In this document: positions 16,045 through 24,392 of the stretch, piece after piece
How the letters are laid out: the number at the start of each line of letters is the position of its first letter
How positions within the stretch are numbered: the stretch's first letter is position 1
NCBI RefSeq assembly: GCF_001425265.1
Contig: NZ_LMEC01000021.1
Span: forward strand, 1 to 64,000
Direction: 5' to 3'
Length of the DNA: 64,000 bases
From: Massilia sp. Root418
GTDB taxonomy: Bacteria > Pseudomonadota > Gammaproteobacteria > Burkholderiales > Burkholderiaceae_D
The notes under the pieces: generated by a model
Told to the model about the DNA's origin: nothing
What the model saw: the letters and a program-made list of their open reading frames with translations, nothing else
Database searches by the model: none
Program-made: the position numbers and the translations under genes

Positions 16045-16971
16045 ATGCCGCCGCACGACAAGGCGCAGCGCCAGCCGGCGCTGCCGTTGCCGATCCGGGA
16101 CGGGGTCGCCCCCAGCTATCTGTGGCTGCCGGAAGGGCAGTGGACCAATATGCTGGACTTCCTGGTGGAGCGCTACCCGGCCGTGAGCGCGGACGCGTGG
16201 CGCGAGCGCATGGCGCGCGGCGACGTGGTGGACGGCGAGGGCCGCCCGCTGCAGCCGTCCAGCCGCTACCGGCGCGGCCTGCGCATTTTCTATTACCGTG
16301 AGCTGGAGCAGGCCGAAACGCCGATTCCGTTCCAGGAAGAGATCCTGTTCCAGGACGAGCACCTGGTGGTGGTGGACAAGCCGCACTTCCTGCCCATGAT
16401 ACCCACCGGGCGCTTCCTGCACGAGACGCTGCTGGTGCGGCTGAAAAAGAAGCTGGACCTGCCCGAGCTCACGCCCATCCACCGCCTGGACCGCGAAACG
16501 GCCGGCGTGGTGGTGTTCTCGTCCAATATCGCCAGCCGCGGCGCGTTCCAGTCGCTGTTCCAGAAGCGCGAAGTGCAGAAGGAATACGAGGCGCTGGCAC
16601 CGCGCCTGCACGGGCGCAGTTTTCCCTTCACCTACCGCAGCCGCATGGTCGATGGCGACAAGTTTTTCGTCATGAAGGAGGAGCAGGGCGAGCCGAACTC
16701 GGAAACCGTGATCGACGTGATCGAGCACGGCTACGCGGGCGGAGAGCACACCCTGTACCGGTTGTGGCCGCACACCGGGCGCAAGCACCAGCTGCGCCTG
16801 CATCTGGCCTCGCTCGGCATTCCCATCGTGAACGACGCCTTTTATCCGGTAGCCCTGCCGTGCAAGCAGGACGACGTGTCGCAGCCGCTCAAGCTGCTGG
16901 CGCGTTCCATCACTTTCCCCGATCCCGTGGGCGGCGGCATCCGCCACTACGAAAGCCGCCGCAGCCTGTAA
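16045..16971 (+). CDS. RluA-family pseudouridine synthase
   Basis: A 308-residue enzyme with the RluA-type catalytic motif HRLDRETAG at 146-154 (Asp149 the nucleophile) and the C-terminal LWPHTGRKHQLRLHL that contacts RNA. An N-terminal ~90-residue region may be S4-like. It isomerises uridine in rRNA or tRNA; the target site cannot be told from sequence. The family includes RluA, RluC, RluD and TruC. It is the last gene of the metX-metW run, starting one base after the M48 protease stop codon, and is convergent with the Ig-like protein gene. Confidence 0.9.
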   Translation: MPPHDKAQRQPALPLPIRDGVAPSYLWLPEGQWTNMLDFLVERYPAVSADAWRERMARGDVVDGEGRPLQPSSRYRRGLRIFYYRELEQAETPIPFQEEILFQDEHLVVVDKPHFLPMIPTGRFLHETLLVRLKKKLDLPELTPIHRLDRETAGVVVFSSNIASRGAFQSLFQKREVQKEYEALAPRLHGRSFPFTYRSRMVDGDKFFVMKEEQGEPNSETVIDVIEHGYAGGEHTLYRLWPHTGRKHQLRLHLASLGIPIVNDAFYPVALPCKQDDVSQPLKLLARSITFPDPVGGGIRHYESRRSL

Positions 16972-16977
16972 GCCGCC

Positions 16978-19785
16978 TTAGAGCAGGCCGGCGATATTAT
17001 CGACCTGGGGCGAGCCGACCATCATGATGACGTGCGCGTCGGTATTGACGTAGATGTTGTGCCAGCCCAGCAGTTCGCTGAGCAGGTTGAGGCCGAGGCC
17101 GAATATATTGTCCGAGTTGACTGCGCGCCAGCCGCTGGTGCCGGCCAGGTCGATATGCGCGCTGCTGGAGCCTTCGACGGTCAGCAGGCTGAAGCCCGAA
17201 ATCAAGGACCCGGGCAGATCCAGCGCCGCCACGGCCGCCATGCTGCCCAGCGTGAGCGTAACGCCGCTGCCCAGCGCAATGTTCTCGAAGTTCTTGATCT
17301 GGCCTGCGGCGCTGGCCAGGTTGAGCGAATTGACCAGCATTAGCGTGTCGTCGCCGGCGCCGCCGTCGAGGTAGCCGGCCACGCCGCCCACCAGGCCCAC
17401 GCCGTCGTTGCCCGCACCGGCCACCAGCACCGTGCTGGCGGTGGCGGTATAGGAGCCGCCGCTGCTGCTGCCGAACCAGGTCGGAAGCGTGTCCGGGACG
17501 TGCGGGTTATCCGCCACGTTGCCCGCCAGGTCGGCCACGCGCAGCGCAATCTTGCCGCTGTCGCCCAGCGCCACGCCGCTCACGCTCCAGGTGCCGTTGG
17601 CGGCCGTTGCCGCGCTCCAGTCGGTGCCGTTGAGCGAATACTGGATCACTTCGCCGCTCCGCAGCGTGCCCTGGTAGCTGCCGCTGATGGCGGTGGCGCC
17701 CTGGCTGAAACTGCCGGCGCTCAGCACGGCAGCTTCCGGTGCAACGCGGTCCACCGTCAGATTGATTGCCAGGCTGCCGGCGCTGCTTTCCTGGCCTGCG
17801 GTGTTGTACTGCTTGACCAGGATTTGGCCGGCCTCATAGCTGCCGTCGTTCGGAATGTCGAAGGTCACGTTGCCGCCGTCCGCATTGCGCTCATCGGAAT
17901 AGCTTGCGCCGCCGTCCAGCGAATATTTCCAGTGGCTGGCGGTCATGCCGCTGACCGTGATGGTGCCGTTGCTGGTCACGCCGTCGCCGGCCGCGCCGGT
18001 GTCGGTGATGGCCAGCGTCGGCGCCAGCGGGATGGCCTGGCCTTCGCCGTTGATCAGGAAGCCCAGCAACTGGGTGTTGCCGGCGTAGGCATTATGCGCC
18101 AGGTCCTTGATCTCGCCGACGCTGTACACGCCGTAGCCCTTGCCGGCAGCCAGCGGCGTATGCAGCTTGATGGTCAGCACATGGGTTTCGCTGTCGTAGG
18201 ACAGGTAGCTGTAGCTGGGGACTTCCTCGCCGGCTGGCGGCGGGGTTTCGAACGTGAGGTCCAGCACAGGATTGTCCTGGTCGTCCACGATGGCGATGCC
18301 GTCGCTGGACGACCAGTCGATGTCTTCGCTGAAGGTGAGCGTGATGGTCTGCAGGCCGGGATCGACCGCCGGGCCGTTGGCCGGGGACGTATTGGTGATG
18401 GCCGGTCCGGTGGTATCCACTGTCACCTCAAGCGCGGTGCCGGTGGTGGCGCCGCGCACGCCGGCGGCGTCGCTGGCATAGGCCACCAGCTGGTGCGTGC
18501 CTTCGGCAAGCGCATGTTCGGCATCGATGTCGATATCGATGCTGCCGCCGTACATGCCGAGGTCGTAGGCGGTCACCGTATGCGTGCCCACCACCTTCTC
18601 GCTGGCTTCGTCGTAGATCTTGATGATGTCGCCCGCCAGCAGGCCGGCCACGTGGCCGATGTCAAGGTGTACGGTCGGCGTGTCGTCCTTGGTCAGGCCG
18701 TCGTCCGTGTGCTGGCCGGTGTCGCTGCCTGCCTTCAGCGTCACGCTGGTTTCGGCCAGCGAGCCGGGTTTGCGCGTGTAGGTGACGGTATTCCAGTCGC
18801 CCGTGCCATAGTTGCCGGCGCCGTCTTTCACGGCGGACGGGTTGAGCGCCACGTCGCCACCCAGCAGGCCTTCGCTGCCCATGGTGACGATGGCGGTCCA
18901 GGTCTTGCCGTCGGCGGACGCTTCCAGGCCGCGCAGCAGGCTGTTGTGCTTGCCGAACGCGTCCAGCGTCAGGCCGGTCACTTTTTCCGAGAACACCACG
19001 GTCAGCGTGGCCGATTCGCCCACGCTCAGCGCTTCCTTGCTCAGCGAAATGCTGGAAATGACGGGGCCGGTGGTGTCGTAGGTGTAAGCCTGGCTCAGCG
19101 GCTCAGTGCTGACGCCCGCGCTGTTGCTCACGCGCGCGCGCAGCGTGCCGCTGGCGGCGATGGTGGCGTCGTAGCTCCAGTTGCCGCCGCTCACGGTGGC
19201 GCTGTGCCAGGTGGTGCCGTCGATCGACACTTCCACTTTTTCGCCGCTGTTGAGCGCGCCATTGATGGTGCCGCTGAAATGCTGGGCCGCGATATTGGTC
19301 ACGAACGGGCCCTCGCTGCCCCAGCTGTACATGGACAGCGAATCGACCACGGCCGTCGGTGCCGGCACGGTTGCCGCGCCGACGGCGAAGTTCAGCTTGG
19401 TGGCGTCGGCCAGCCCGGCATAGCTCAGGTTCGATTCGCCCAGCAGCACGCCGCTGCCCATCTGCACACTGTAGCTGACCCCGGCTTTCAGGTCCGAGCT
19501 CAGGTTGATGGTCACCTGGCTGCCGCTGATCGTGACCTGGCTGGCGTCGGCGATGCTGATGGTGCGGGTGTCGGTCGCCCCCACCAGGCGCGTGTGCAGC
19601 AGGCCGTCGCGGCCCATATAGGTCTGCGTGGCGCCGTCGCTGATGGTGATATAGCCGCTGCCCGCATGCACCGCGCCGCTGAAGTTCAGCACGATATTGG
19701 CGCTGGCGCTGACGGCGCCGGAGTTGTCGGCAGGCGTGGCGGAGGTCAGCACCGGTGCGGTGGCCGTGGAGGTAGCGAGGGTCAT
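16978..19785 (-). CDS. Large Ig-like repeat protein with a C-terminal RTX-like motif (putative secreted adhesin)
   Basis: A 935-residue Thr/Ser/Gly/Ala-rich, acidic protein. It contains a SbsA-type Ig-like domain at the N-terminus (PVLTSATPADNSGAV), several further Ig-like units marked by DTTGP(V/A)I junctions and FSE(K/D) strands, and the RTX-like nonapeptide LDGGAGDDTL near residue 830. The last ~90 residues are hydrophobic and lack charge clusters. No Sec signal is visible; with the RTX-like motif this suggests type I secretion, though no transporter is nearby. The start is uncertain: ATG at 19785 has no good ribosome site, and TTG at 19830 would add 15 residues. A separate 15-codon ORF (ATG at 19861) overlaps that leader. 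It stands alone between convergent rluA-like and co-directional xthA genes. Confidence 0.75.
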   Translation of the reverse strand: MTLATSTATAPVLTSATPADNSGAVSASANIVLNFSGAVHAGSGYITISDGATQTYMGRDGLLHTRLVGATDTRTISIADASQVTISGSQVTINLSSDLKAGVSYSVQMGSGVLLGESNLSYAGLADATKLNFAVGAATVPAPTAVVDSLSMYSWGSEGPFVTNIAAQHFSGTINGALNSGEKVEVSIDGTTWHSATVSGGNWSYDATIAASGTLRARVSNSAGVSTEPLSQAYTYDTTGPVISSISLSKEALSVGESATLTVVFSEKVTGLTLDAFGKHNSLLRGLEASADGKTWTAIVTMGSEGLLGGDVALNPSAVKDGAGNYGTGDWNTVTYTRKPGSLAETSVTLKAGSDTGQHTDDGLTKDDTPTVHLDIGHVAGLLAGDIIKIYDEASEKVVGTHTVTAYDLGMYGGSIDIDIDAEHALAEGTHQLVAYASDAAGVRGATTGTALEVTVDTTGPAITNTSPANGPAVDPGLQTITLTFSEDIDWSSSDGIAIVDDQDNPVLDLTFETPPPAGEEVPSYSYLSYDSETHVLTIKLHTPLAAGKGYGVYSVGEIKDLAHNAYAGNTQLLGFLINGEGQAIPLAPTLAITDTGAAGDGVTSNGTITVSGMTASHWKYSLDGGASYSDERNADGGNVTFDIPNDGSYEAGQILVKQYNTAGQESSAGSLAINLTVDRVAPEAAVLSAGSFSQGATAISGSYQGTLRSGEVIQYSLNGTDWSAATAANGTWSVSGVALGDSGKIALRVADLAGNVADNPHVPDTLPTWFGSSSGGSYTATASTVLVAGAGNDGVGLVGGVAGYLDGGAGDDTLMLVNSLNLASAAGQIKNFENIALGSGVTLTLGSMAAVAALDLPGSLISGFSLLTVEGSSSAHIDLAGTSGWRAVNSDNIFGLGLNLLSELLGWHNIYVNTDAHVIMMVGSPQVDNIAGLL

Positions 19786-19871
19786 AGGAATAGAAAAGGC
19801 AGAGGCAGGAGCGCTACCGTATAGTATCAATAAAGTAGCGCCACGGCATCATATTTTTCATATGAGAAATA

Positions 19872-20645
19872 TCAATGCGGGTGATAGTCGATGATGAGCG
19901 GGGCGTGATCCGAGAAGCGCTCATCCTTGTAGATCGCCACCTGGTGCGCCTTGCTGGCGATGCCCTTGGTTGCCACGTGGTAGTCGATGCGCCAGCCCAC
20001 GTTCTTCGCGTAGGCCTGGCCGCGGTTGCTCCACCAGGTATATTGTTCTTCGCGCTTGTCCAGGCCGCGGTGCACGTCCACAAAACCCACTTCGTCGAAC
20101 ACGCGGGTCAGCCATGCGCGTTCTTCGGGCAGGAAGCCGGAGTTCTTCTTGTTGCCTTTCCAGTTCTTCAGGTCGATCTCGTGGTGCGCGATATTCCAGT
20201 CGCCGCAGATCACCACTTCGCGGCCTTCCGCGTGCAGCGCCTTCAGGTGCTCGATGAAAGACTCCATGAAGCGGAACTTGGCTTCCTGGCGCTCCGGGCC
20301 GGACGAGCCGGAAGGGCAGTACACGGAAATCACCGTCAGCGGGCCGAAATCGCAGCGCACGTAGCGGCCTTCCGCGTCGAACTCCGGATTGCCGAAGCCT
20401 ATCATCACCGCATCCGGCGCGATCTTGCTATAAATGCCAGTACCGGAATAACCTTTCTTCTCCGCGTAGTGGAAGTGTCCATGGTAGCCGCCGGGGTTCA
20501 GGAACTCGGGCGTCATATCGGTGGCGACGGCTTTTAGCTCCTGTACGCAGACGAAGTCGGCATCTTGCGTTGCCATCCAGTTGAAGAAGCCTTTGGTGGC
20601 GGCGGAACGGATACCGTTCAGATTTGCGGAAATGATTTTTGGCAT
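19872..20645 (-). CDS. xthA: Exodeoxyribonuclease III
   Basis: A 257-residue enzyme of the endonuclease/exonuclease/phosphatase fold. Family motifs are ANLNGIRSA at the start, QELKA (catalytic Glu), GTGIYSK, GDWNIAH with the active Asp and Asn, and the C-terminal SDHAPLIIDY with catalytic Asp-His. It is the main apurinic/apyrimidinic endonuclease and 3'-phosphatase of base excision repair. It is divergent from pyrE with only 47 bases between start codons, so the promoters must overlap the gene ends. Confidence 0.95.
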   Translation of the reverse strand: MPKIISANLNGIRSAATKGFFNWMATQDADFVCVQELKAVATDMTPEFLNPGGYHGHFHYAEKKGYSGTGIYSKIAPDAVMIGFGNPEFDAEGRYVRCDFGPLTVISVYCPSGSSGPERQEAKFRFMESFIEHLKALHAEGREVVICGDWNIAHHEIDLKNWKGNKKNSGFLPEERAWLTRVFDEVGFVDVHRGLDKREEQYTWWSNRGQAYAKNVGWRIDYHVATKGIASKAHQVAIYKDERFSDHAPLIIDYHPH

Positions 20646-20692
20646 AGAGGCACAGGGATTAAAATACAGGCACTTACCACTTACGAGGCAAT

Positions 20693-21358
20693 ATGAAAAA
20701 TTTACGGCAAGAGTTTATCGCGTTTTCCGTGGCAACGGGAGTTTTGCGCTTTGGCGAGTTCACCACCAAGGCAGGGCGCCAGTCGCCGTATTTCTTCAAC
20801 GCCGGCCTGTTCCACGAAGGCGCCACGCTGGCCCAGCTGGCCCAGTTCTACGCGCAGACCCTGCTGGATTCCGGCGTCGAGTTCGACATGTTGTTCGGTC
20901 CCGCCTACAAAGGCATCACCCTGGCGTCCGCCACGGCGGTGGCGCTGGCCGGCAAGGGCCGCAACACCTCGTTCGCCTTCAACCGCAAGGAAGCCAAGGA
21001 CCACGGCGAGGGCGGCACCATCGTTGGCGCCAAGCTCCAGGGCAAGGTCGTCATCATTGACGACGTGATCTCCGCCGGCACCTCGGTGCGCGAATCGGTG
21101 GCCATGATACGCGCCGCCGGCGCCGAACCGGCTGCCGTGCTGATCGCCCTGGACCGCATGGAGCGCGGCGCCAAGGATGGCGTGATGTCGGACCTGTCGG
21201 CGGTGCAGGAAGTGGCGCAGACCTATGGCATCCCGGTCATCTCCATTGGCAACCTGGACGACCTGTTCACCTATCTGTCCGGCGCGGCGGCCGACCCGGC
21301 GCTGCAGCAATACAAGGAAAAAGTGGCGGCCTACCGCGCCCAGTACGGCGTGGCCTGA
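20693..21358 (+). CDS. pyrE: Orotate phosphoribosyltransferase
   Basis: A 221-residue type I phosphoribosyltransferase. The PRPP-binding motif VVIIDDVISAGTS (~residues 119-131) and the N-terminal GEFTTKAGRQSPYFFN are diagnostic of bacterial PyrE. It converts orotate and PRPP to orotidine monophosphate, the fifth step of pyrimidine synthesis. GAGG lies seven bases upstream of the ATG. The next gene starts after ~100 bases and has its own ribosome site. Confidence 0.97.
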   Translation: MKNLRQEFIAFSVATGVLRFGEFTTKAGRQSPYFFNAGLFHEGATLAQLAQFYAQTLLDSGVEFDMLFGPAYKGITLASATAVALAGKGRNTSFAFNRKEAKDHGEGGTIVGAKLQGKVVIIDDVISAGTSVRESVAMIRAAGAEPAAVLIALDRMERGAKDGVMSDLSAVQEVAQTYGIPVISIGNLDDLFTYLSGAAADPALQQYKEKVAAYRAQYGVA

Positions 21359-21455
21359 ATATGGAAGAGCGCTGCGCAGGGGCGCGGCGCTCACCTGCCG
21401 GTGAGCCTATGCTAGACTGTATTTTCTTTGCTGTAACATTGACGCAGGAGCAACA

Positions 21456-21827
21456 ATGAATATCGCAACACTGAAAGTATATGGCGACGCCGGCGCGCTG
21501 GCCGACGTCCGCGACGGCCTGCCGGCCGAGCCGGACAGTGACTGGGAGAAGGGCGATGTGCGGCCGGATGGCCGGGTGCGCATCGATTCCGGCTTTTACG
21601 TCAACCTGGCCACCGACAAAAATCCCATGGCCTTGCTCAAGCAAGTGCACGGTTTCCTGATGGAATGCCAGGCGCGTGGCATTTCGTTCAACGCACCGAA
21701 TATCGAGGCGGAACTGCGCATCGCCTATGTCTGCGATCCCGCACCGGGCTCGCCGACACTGGATTTCTCATTGGCGGAATTGACGCTGCTGATAGAAATG
21801 GGCATCACCCTCAGCATTACCTCCTGA
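21456..21827 (+). CDS. Small hypothetical protein, DUF4279-like
   Basis: A 123-residue acidic, soluble protein. The pattern of an N-terminal strand, DWEKGD(V)RP around residues 29-37, an SGFYVNL strand and a C-terminal LAELTLLIEMGITLSI helix-strand pair resembles DUF4279 proteins, a family of unknown function that includes proteins annotated as possible immunity proteins. The assignment is by eye. AGGAG lies 7 bases before the ATG, a strong ribosome site. It overlaps the following hydrolase by one base (TGATG), so the two are coupled. Confidence 0.6.
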   Translation: MNIATLKVYGDAGALADVRDGLPAEPDSDWEKGDVRPDGRVRIDSGFYVNLATDKNPMALLKQVHGFLMECQARGISFNAPNIEAELRIAYVCDPAPGSPTLDFSLAELTLLIEMGITLSITS

Positions 21828-22684
21828 TGCGTTTCTCCGAAGACCGGCTGGCGCGTTTTAAAGGACGGGACGCAGCCGAGCGCACCATCCACATATGGGA
21901 GCCTTCCCAGCCGCGCGCCGTCATCATGGCGCTGCATGGCGCCCTGGCGCATGCGGGCGATTATGTCACGCCGGCCCTGTATTTCCGCAACCACGGTATC
22001 GCCACCGCCAGTTTCGATATGTGCGGACATGACGGAAAGCGTCGCGCCGATATTCCCGATTTCGATATTTTCCTGGACGAGGCCGAATTATTCCTGGCCT
22101 GGGTGAAGAAGAATTATCCCGACCTGCCGATATTTGTCATGGGCCATTCCATGGGGGCGCTGATTGCCACCCGGTTCGGCCTGGAACGCTTGCGGCGCAG
22201 TGATGAAGTGCAGGGCTTTATTCTTTCTTCTCCTTATTATGTTAACGCGGTGAAGATCTCGCCGCTGCTCCAGAAAATGTCGGGCCTGCTGGCGCGGCTG
22301 CTGCCGGAAATGAAAGTGCCGCTGGCTTCTTTCACCGATGTGTTAACGCATGATGCCGCTATTACCGCGCGCCATCACGTTGATGAAAGCGATGGCACGC
22401 GCGCCACGGAATTAACCGTGCGTTTCGGCCATGCGCTGGCCGAGGCGCAAAAAGGCTTGGCCGAGAAAATGTCCGGCTGGCGCCATCCGATATTTGCAGT
22501 GGTGGCCGGCGACGATAAACTGGCGGATGCCCAAGCGGCTGAAGCCATGCTGATGGCGATAGACAGCAACCTGCTGCGCTACAGTTATCAGCTGAAGAAT
22601 TACCACGAGAATTTCAACGAGACAAACCGCGAAGCAATCTTCGCCGATATCCTCGCCTGGATGCAGCCTCGCATCGGTTCCTGA
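21827..22684 (+). CDS. Alpha/beta hydrolase, monoacylglycerol-lipase-like (serine aminopeptidase S33 family)
   Basis: A 285-residue cytoplasmic hydrolase. The nucleophile elbow GHSMG is at 106-110 (Ser108); VVAGDDKLAD and the late NYHENFNE supply the probable acid and His. The oxyanion region is ALHGALAHAGDY. The pattern fits the Hydrolase_4 group (monoacylglycerol lipase, lysophospholipase L2), so the substrate may be a lipid ester. The start at 21827 overlaps the stop of the DUF4279-like gene; a longer reading back to 21665 would overlap that gene without support. Codons are less GC-rich in places than in neighbours (for example TATTTTC, TTATTC near 22065-22260). Confidence 0.82.
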   Translation: MRFSEDRLARFKGRDAAERTIHIWEPSQPRAVIMALHGALAHAGDYVTPALYFRNHGIATASFDMCGHDGKRRADIPDFDIFLDEAELFLAWVKKNYPDLPIFVMGHSMGALIATRFGLERLRRSDEVQGFILSSPYYVNAVKISPLLQKMSGLLARLLPEMKVPLASFTDVLTHDAAITARHHVDESDGTRATELTVRFGHALAEAQKGLAEKMSGWRHPIFAVVAGDDKLADAQAAEAMLMAIDSNLLRYSYQLKNYHENFNETNREAIFADILAWMQPRIGS

Positions 22685-22763
22685 ATCTCTTAGCAGTAAA
22701 CGGCCCTAAATGGCGGTTTTCGGCCAGTTCATGCCAGATGTTGGCGCGATCGTGCTCATAGAT

Positions 22764-22846
22764 GGCGGGTTACGCTGCGCTAACCCGCCCTACGTGTGCT
22801 ACGTGAAGGCATCCGTAGGGCGGGTTAGGCGCAAGCCGTAACCCGC
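22764..22846. repeat. Paired-hairpin extragenic palindromic element, copy 1
   Basis: Two hairpins with the same stem, GGCGGGTTA / TAACCCGCC, flank a spacer bounded by CTACG and CGTAG, so the whole element is itself palindromic. A second copy with the same architecture is at 51209-51296. This is the form of a REP/BIME-type repeat. It sits between the convergent ends of the hydrolase and gatB genes. Confidence 0.85.
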
Positions 22847-22860
22847 CGCGCGCCGCCAAT

Positions 22861-22884
22861 AAAAAAGGCGCCCGAAGGCGCCTT
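22861..22884 (-). terminator. Intrinsic terminator after gatB
   Basis: Read on the minus strand, AAGGCGCC and GGCGCCTT form an 8-bp stem around a TTCG tetraloop and lead into six T. It lies 22 bases after the gatB stop and ends the gatCAB transcript. Confidence 0.92.
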
Positions 22885-22906
22885 ATCACATGACCGCTGA
22901 AAGATA

Positions 22907-24367
22907 TCAGCCGGCCAGTTTCTTCTTCAACAGCTCCGTCAGCTGCGCCGGATTGGCTTTACCCTTGGATGCTTTCATGGCCTGGCCAATCAGCGCATTA
23001 ATTGCCGCTTCCTTGCCTGCTCGATATTGCTCCACCGATTTCTCGTTGGCCGCCAATACATCGTTAACGATGGCTTCCAGCGCGCCGGTATCCGAGATTT
23101 GTTTCAAGCCCTTGGCGTCGATAATCGCGTCCACCAGGTTTTCATCGGCCGAATTGGCTTCCCACATGGCGCCGAAAATTTCCTTGGCGATCTTGTTGGA
23201 AATAGTGCCGTCCGCGATACGCTTCAGCATGGCGGCCAATTGCTCCGGCTTGACCGGTGCAGCGCCGATGTCGGTATTTTCGCGATTCAAGGTAGAAGAA
23301 ACATCACCCATCAGCCAGTTGGCGGCGGCTTTTGCATTTTCCTTGCCGGCTTTTGCCACCACGGCTTCAAAATACAGCGCCATGGCTTTGGACGAAGTCA
23401 ACACAAGTGCATCGTATTCCGGCAGCGCGTATTCTTCGATAAAGCGCGTGCGCATTACGCCCGGCAATTCCGGCATGTCCGCTTTAACGCGCGAAATCCA
23501 GTCTTCCGAAATCGCCAGCGGCGGCAGATCCGGGTCAGGGAAATAACGGTAATCCTGCGCGTCTTCCTTGCTGCGCATCTGGCGGGTTTCTTTTTTATCC
23601 GGATCGTACAAGCGGGTGGCCTGCACTACGCTGCCGCCGTCTTCGATCAATTCGATCTGGCGGCGTACTTCAACGTGAACCGCCTCTTCAATAAAGCGGA
23701 AGGAGTTCAGGTTTTTAATTTCGCAGCGGGTGCCGAATTCGGTGGCGCCTTTTGGACGCACGGACACGTTAATATCGCAGCGGAAAGAACCTTCCTGCAT
23801 ATTGCCGTCGCAAACGCCCAGCCACATCACCAGGCCGTGCAGCGCCTTGCAATAAGCTACCGCTTCGGCCGCGCTGCGGATTTCCGGCTCGGACACGATC
23901 TCCAGCAGAGGGGTGCCTGCGCGGTTCAGGTCGATGCCCGACATGCCGTGGTAGTCCTCGTGCAGCGACTTGCCAGCGTCCTCTTCGAGGTGGGCGCGGG
24001 TCAGGTTGACGGTCTTGGTGACGAACTTGCCGTCCTTTTCGTAACCGAAGGTCAGCGAACCGCCCTGGACCACCGGATCCTCGAACTGGCTGATCTGATA
24101 ACCTTTCGGCAAGTCCGGGTAGAAGTAGTTCTTGCGCGCGAAGATGGACTGCGGCGCAATCTTGCCGCCCACGGCCAGGCCGAAGCGGATGGCGCGGTCC
24201 ACGGCCATTTTGTTCATCACCGGCAGCACGCCGGGCAGCGCCAGGTCCACCGGGCTGGCTTGCGTGTTCGGCTCGGCGCCGAACTTGATCGGCGAGCCGC
24301 TGAAAATTTTCGATTCGGTAGTGAGTTGCACGTGGTTCTCAATACCGATGACGACTTCCCATTCCAT
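22907..24367 (-). CDS. gatB: Asp-tRNA(Asn)/Glu-tRNA(Gln) amidotransferase subunit B
   Basis: A 486-residue GatB of normal length. The opening WEVVIGIENHVQLTTESKIFS and DLNRAGTPLLEIVSEP are family signatures of the catalytic kinase-like domain. The C-terminal helical and YqeY-like tail (from ~residue 330) binds tRNA. GatB phosphorylates Glu- or Asp-tRNA and, with ammonia delivered from GatA, amidates it. It is the last gene of gatC-gatA-gatB and is followed by a terminator. Confidence 0.97.
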   Translation of the reverse strand: MEWEVVIGIENHVQLTTESKIFSGSPIKFGAEPNTQASPVDLALPGVLPVMNKMAVDRAIRFGLAVGGKIAPQSIFARKNYFYPDLPKGYQISQFEDPVVQGGSLTFGYEKDGKFVTKTVNLTRAHLEEDAGKSLHEDYHGMSGIDLNRAGTPLLEIVSEPEIRSAAEAVAYCKALHGLVMWLGVCDGNMQEGSFRCDINVSVRPKGATEFGTRCEIKNLNSFRFIEEAVHVEVRRQIELIEDGGSVVQATRLYDPDKKETRQMRSKEDAQDYRYFPDPDLPPLAISEDWISRVKADMPELPGVMRTRFIEEYALPEYDALVLTSSKAMALYFEAVVAKAGKENAKAAANWLMGDVSSTLNRENTDIGAAPVKPEQLAAMLKRIADGTISNKIAKEIFGAMWEANSADENLVDAIIDAKGLKQISDTGALEAIVNDVLAANEKSVEQYRAGKEAAINALIGQAMKASKGKANPAQLTELLKKKLAG

Positions 24368-24392
24368 GTTTCTGTTCTCTCTGTATAAGGGA

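Noticed and set aside
17500..19824. 774-codon plus-strand frame opposite the Ig-like protein
   Set aside because: Composition of an antisense frame; the minus-strand Ig-like domains are recognisable and it has none.
19814..19861. 15-codon ORF before the Ig-like gene as a leader peptide
   Set aside because: No ribosome site and no sign of conservation can be judged; kept only as a note in the gene entry.
22764..22846. CRISPR array or transposon end
   Set aside because: Only two hairpins with a shared stem and no regular spacers; no transposase gene nearby. Better described as an extragenic palindromic element.
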